Shown one piece after another: positions 32,813 through 34,264 of a DNA stretch of 34,264 bases. A program made the position numbers and the translations under genes. The stretch is from Lactobacillus johnsonii ATCC 33200 (GTDB lineage: Bacteria > Bacillota > Bacilli > Lactobacillales > Lactobacillaceae). Every line of letters begins with the position of its first letter. The first letter of the stretch is position 1. Under the pieces are notes generated by a model that worked only from the letters and a program-made list of their open reading frames with translations, made no database searches and was not told where the DNA came from. The stretch is taken from assembly GCF_000159355.1 (NCBI RefSeq), contig NZ_GG670120.1, positions 137,892-172,155 on the forward strand, in the 5' to 3' direction.

Positions 32813-32841
32813 TTGACTATTGTAACCGTTTTACATAGAAT
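32813..32841 (+). promoter_or_regulatory. Oleate hydratase promoter with an inverted repeat in the spacer
   Basis: TTGACT (32813-32818) and TAGAAT (32836-32841) are 17 nt apart. The spacer holds TGTAA-N5-TTACA (32821-32835), which may be an operator. It is one base longer than a cre site. GAATATA repeats twice downstream, before the ribosome-binding site GAGGA. Confidence 0.6.
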
Positions 32842-32893
32842 TGAATATAAGAAGTGTTAATACTATTCGAATATAGAAAAGAGGATCACTTGT

Positions 32894-34264
32894 ATGTACT
32901 ATTCAAAAGGAAACTATGAAGCTTTTGCGGATACTAAAAAGCCGGCTGGTGTAGACAAAAAATCTGCGTATATAATTGGTAGTGGATTAGCTGGCCTTTC
33001 AACAGCATTCTTTTTGGTTCGAGATGCTAAGATGTCTGGTGATAAAATTCATATTTTAGAGGAATTGGATGTTGCGGGCGGCTCTCTAGATGGGACTAAC
33101 CGTCCTAATGCTGGTTTTGTAGTTCGAGGTGGTAGAGAAATGGAAGACCACTTTGAATGTATGTGGGATATGTACCGATCAGTTCCATCATTGCGGATAC
33201 CAGGAGCTTCTTACTTAGATGAATATTACTGGCTTGATAAAGAAGATCCTAACTCCTCGAATTGTCGATTGATTCATAAGCGTGGTAATGAATTGCCAAC
33301 AGATGGACTATATCAATTGGGTTCACATGCTAGTGAAATTGTTAAGTTAGTTTTGACACCAGAATCTGAAATTCAAGGAAAAACAATTGAAGAATGGTTT
33401 TCACCTGAATTTTTTGAAACTAATTTTTGGACTTATTGGTCAACGATGTTTGCCTTTGAAAAATGGCATTCTCTTGCAGAGATGAGACGTTATTGTATGC
33501 GTTTCATTCACCATATTGATGGGTTGCCTGACTTTACTGCCCTGAAGTTTAACAAATATGATCAATATGATTCTATGGTAAAGCCACTACTTAAATACCT
33601 AAAAGACCATGGCGTTAAATTTGAATATGGTGTTCAAGTAGAAAATGTATTAGTTGACCATGAAGGAAATGAAAAAGTTGCTAAAAAGATTGTGATGAAG
33701 AAGAACCGTAAGCAAGAAGATATTGATTTAACTGAAGATGACATTGTCTTTGTAACTAATGGATCAATTACTGAAAGTTCCACTTACGGCAACCAAACTA
33801 CGCCTGCGCCAATTACTCATGCTAAGGGTGGCTCTTGGAAGTTATGGGAAAACTTAGCTAAACAAGATCCGGCATTTGGTCACCCTGATGTCTTTAGTGA
33901 AAACTTACCTGGAAAATCATGGTTTGTTTCTGCAACTACAACATTAAAGAATAAAAAAGTGGCTCCTTACTTTGAAAGATTGACTAAGCGTAGTTTGTAT
34001 GACGGAAAAGTAAATACTGGTGGAATTATTACGGTTACAGATTCAAATTGGGGTCTAAGTTTTACTATTCACCGTCAACCTCATTTTCCAACTCAAAAGC
34101 CAAATGAAATTGTAGTCTGGATCTATGCTTTGTATTCAGATACTGAGGGGAATTATATTAAGAAAAAGGTAGTCGACTGTACTGGACAAGAAATTGCTGA
34201 AGAAATGCTTTATCATTTGGGTGTGCCAGAAAGTGAAATTAAAGAATTGTCTTCAGAAGAAAAT
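32894..34264 (+). CDS. ohyA: Oleate hydratase (MCRA family), C-terminus cut by the window edge
   Basis: The frame is open for 457 codons from ATG 32894 to the window end; the family is about 590 aa. The enzyme adds water across the cis-9 double bond of oleic or linoleic acid, giving 10-hydroxy acids; in lactobacilli this detoxifies free unsaturated fatty acids and starts linoleate saturation. The FAD-binding motif is IIGSGLAGLSTAFFL (residues 27-41). VVRGGREMEDHFECMWDMY contains the catalytic E82, and GSWKLWENLAKQDP and SFTIHRQPHFPTQKP are further family signatures. The ribosome-binding site is GAGGA. The gene has its own promoter and is separate from the relQ operon. This family was once called the 67-kDa myosin-cross-reactive antigen. 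Confidence 0.96.
   Translation, partial: MYYSKGNYEAFADTKKPAGVDKKSAYIIGSGLAGLSTAFFLVRDAKMSGDKIHILEELDVAGGSLDGTNRPNAGFVVRGGREMEDHFECMWDMYRSVPSLRIPGASYLDEYYWLDKEDPNSSNCRLIHKRGNELPTDGLYQLGSHASEIVKLVLTPESEIQGKTIEEWFSPEFFETNFWTYWSTMFAFEKWHSLAEMRRYCMRFIHHIDGLPDFTALKFNKYDQYDSMVKPLLKYLKDHGVKFEYGVQVENVLVDHEGNEKVAKKIVMKKNRKQEDIDLTEDDIVFVTNGSITESSTYGNQTTPAPITHAKGGSWKLWENLAKQDPAFGHPDVFSENLPGKSWFVSATTTLKNKKVAPYFERLTKRSLYDGKVNTGGIITVTDSNWGLSFTIHRQPHFPTQKPNEIVVWIYALYSDTEGNYIKKKVVDCTGQEIAEEMLYHLGVPESEIKELSSEEN

Noticed and set aside
1-34264. CRISPR arrays, tRNA or rRNA genes, insertion sequences, prophage genes
   Set aside because: No regularly spaced repeats, cloverleaf-like sequence, transposase or integrase frames were seen on either strand.

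Overview
This is an AT-rich, densely coded chromosomal window with the gene content of a lactic acid bacterium. The best match is the Lactobacillus gasseri/johnsonii/acidophilus group, inferred from gene content and protein style, not from a database search. Supporting signs are a clustered upper mevalonate pathway, small Lactobacillales families (DUF3042, DUF1827, YqgQ), a 67-kDa myosin-cross-reactive-antigen type oleate hydratase, and Bacillus-like synteny blocks. I saw no tRNA, rRNA, CRISPR array, insertion sequence or prophage gene. This is core chromosome, not an island.

Layout. 1-529 (-): 5' part of a YfhO-type membrane protein. 645-4947 (+): elongation-type class B penicillin-binding protein, rpmG, 5-formyl-THF cyclo-ligase, rhomboid protease, YqgQ and a membrane-anchored rhodanese fold, in the order of the Bacillus pbpA/rpmG/yqgN/yqgP/yqgQ region. 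4994-5173 (-): DUF3042 small protein. 5314-7777 (+): miaA, then glnA behind a promoter whose spacer is a perfect palindrome. 7885-9880: MFS transporter and Cof-type HAD phosphatase. 9929-11244: a divergent pair, an unknown 98-aa protein and a membrane-anchored alpha/beta hydrolase. 11366-14910: acetyl-CoA acetyltransferase, HMG-CoA reductase and HMG-CoA synthase, which take acetyl-CoA to mevalonate. 14911-15220: no protein gene, but a promoter, a region with a long closing stem and a strong terminator, probably an unannotated small RNA. 15221-21652: an RlmCD-like rRNA methyltransferase (-), recX, a DUF402 nucleotide phosphatase, two unknown proteins, a CBS/CorC protein and prfC. 21698-24270 (-): DUF1827 protein and ClpE, the latter with a perfect CIRCE operator. 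24477-26784: a 60-aa unknown protein, then ptsH-ptsI behind a cre-like palindrome. 26978-32794: spx, mecA, coiA, the convergent pair yjbH/yjbK, then relQ, nadK and an RluD-family pseudouridine synthase, which is the Bacillus spx-to-yjbO block in condensed form. 32894-end: oleate hydratase, cut by the window edge.

How the genes fit together. Much of the right half concerns stress and proteolysis control. Spx is a redox-sensing transcription factor, YjbH/SpxH and MecA are adaptors that hand substrates to Clp proteases, ClpE is such an ATPase, and RelQ makes (p)ppGpp. ptsH/ptsI supply sugar-transport phosphate and the HPr(Ser-P) carbon signal. The most interesting observations are the candidate RNA at 14946-15174, the palindromic glnA promoter, HrcA-type rather than CtsR-type control signals at clpE, and a series of enzymes that have lost a normally conserved cysteine (rhodanese, YjbH, the RlmCD Fe-S site, L33). 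I found no clearly new multi-gene system.
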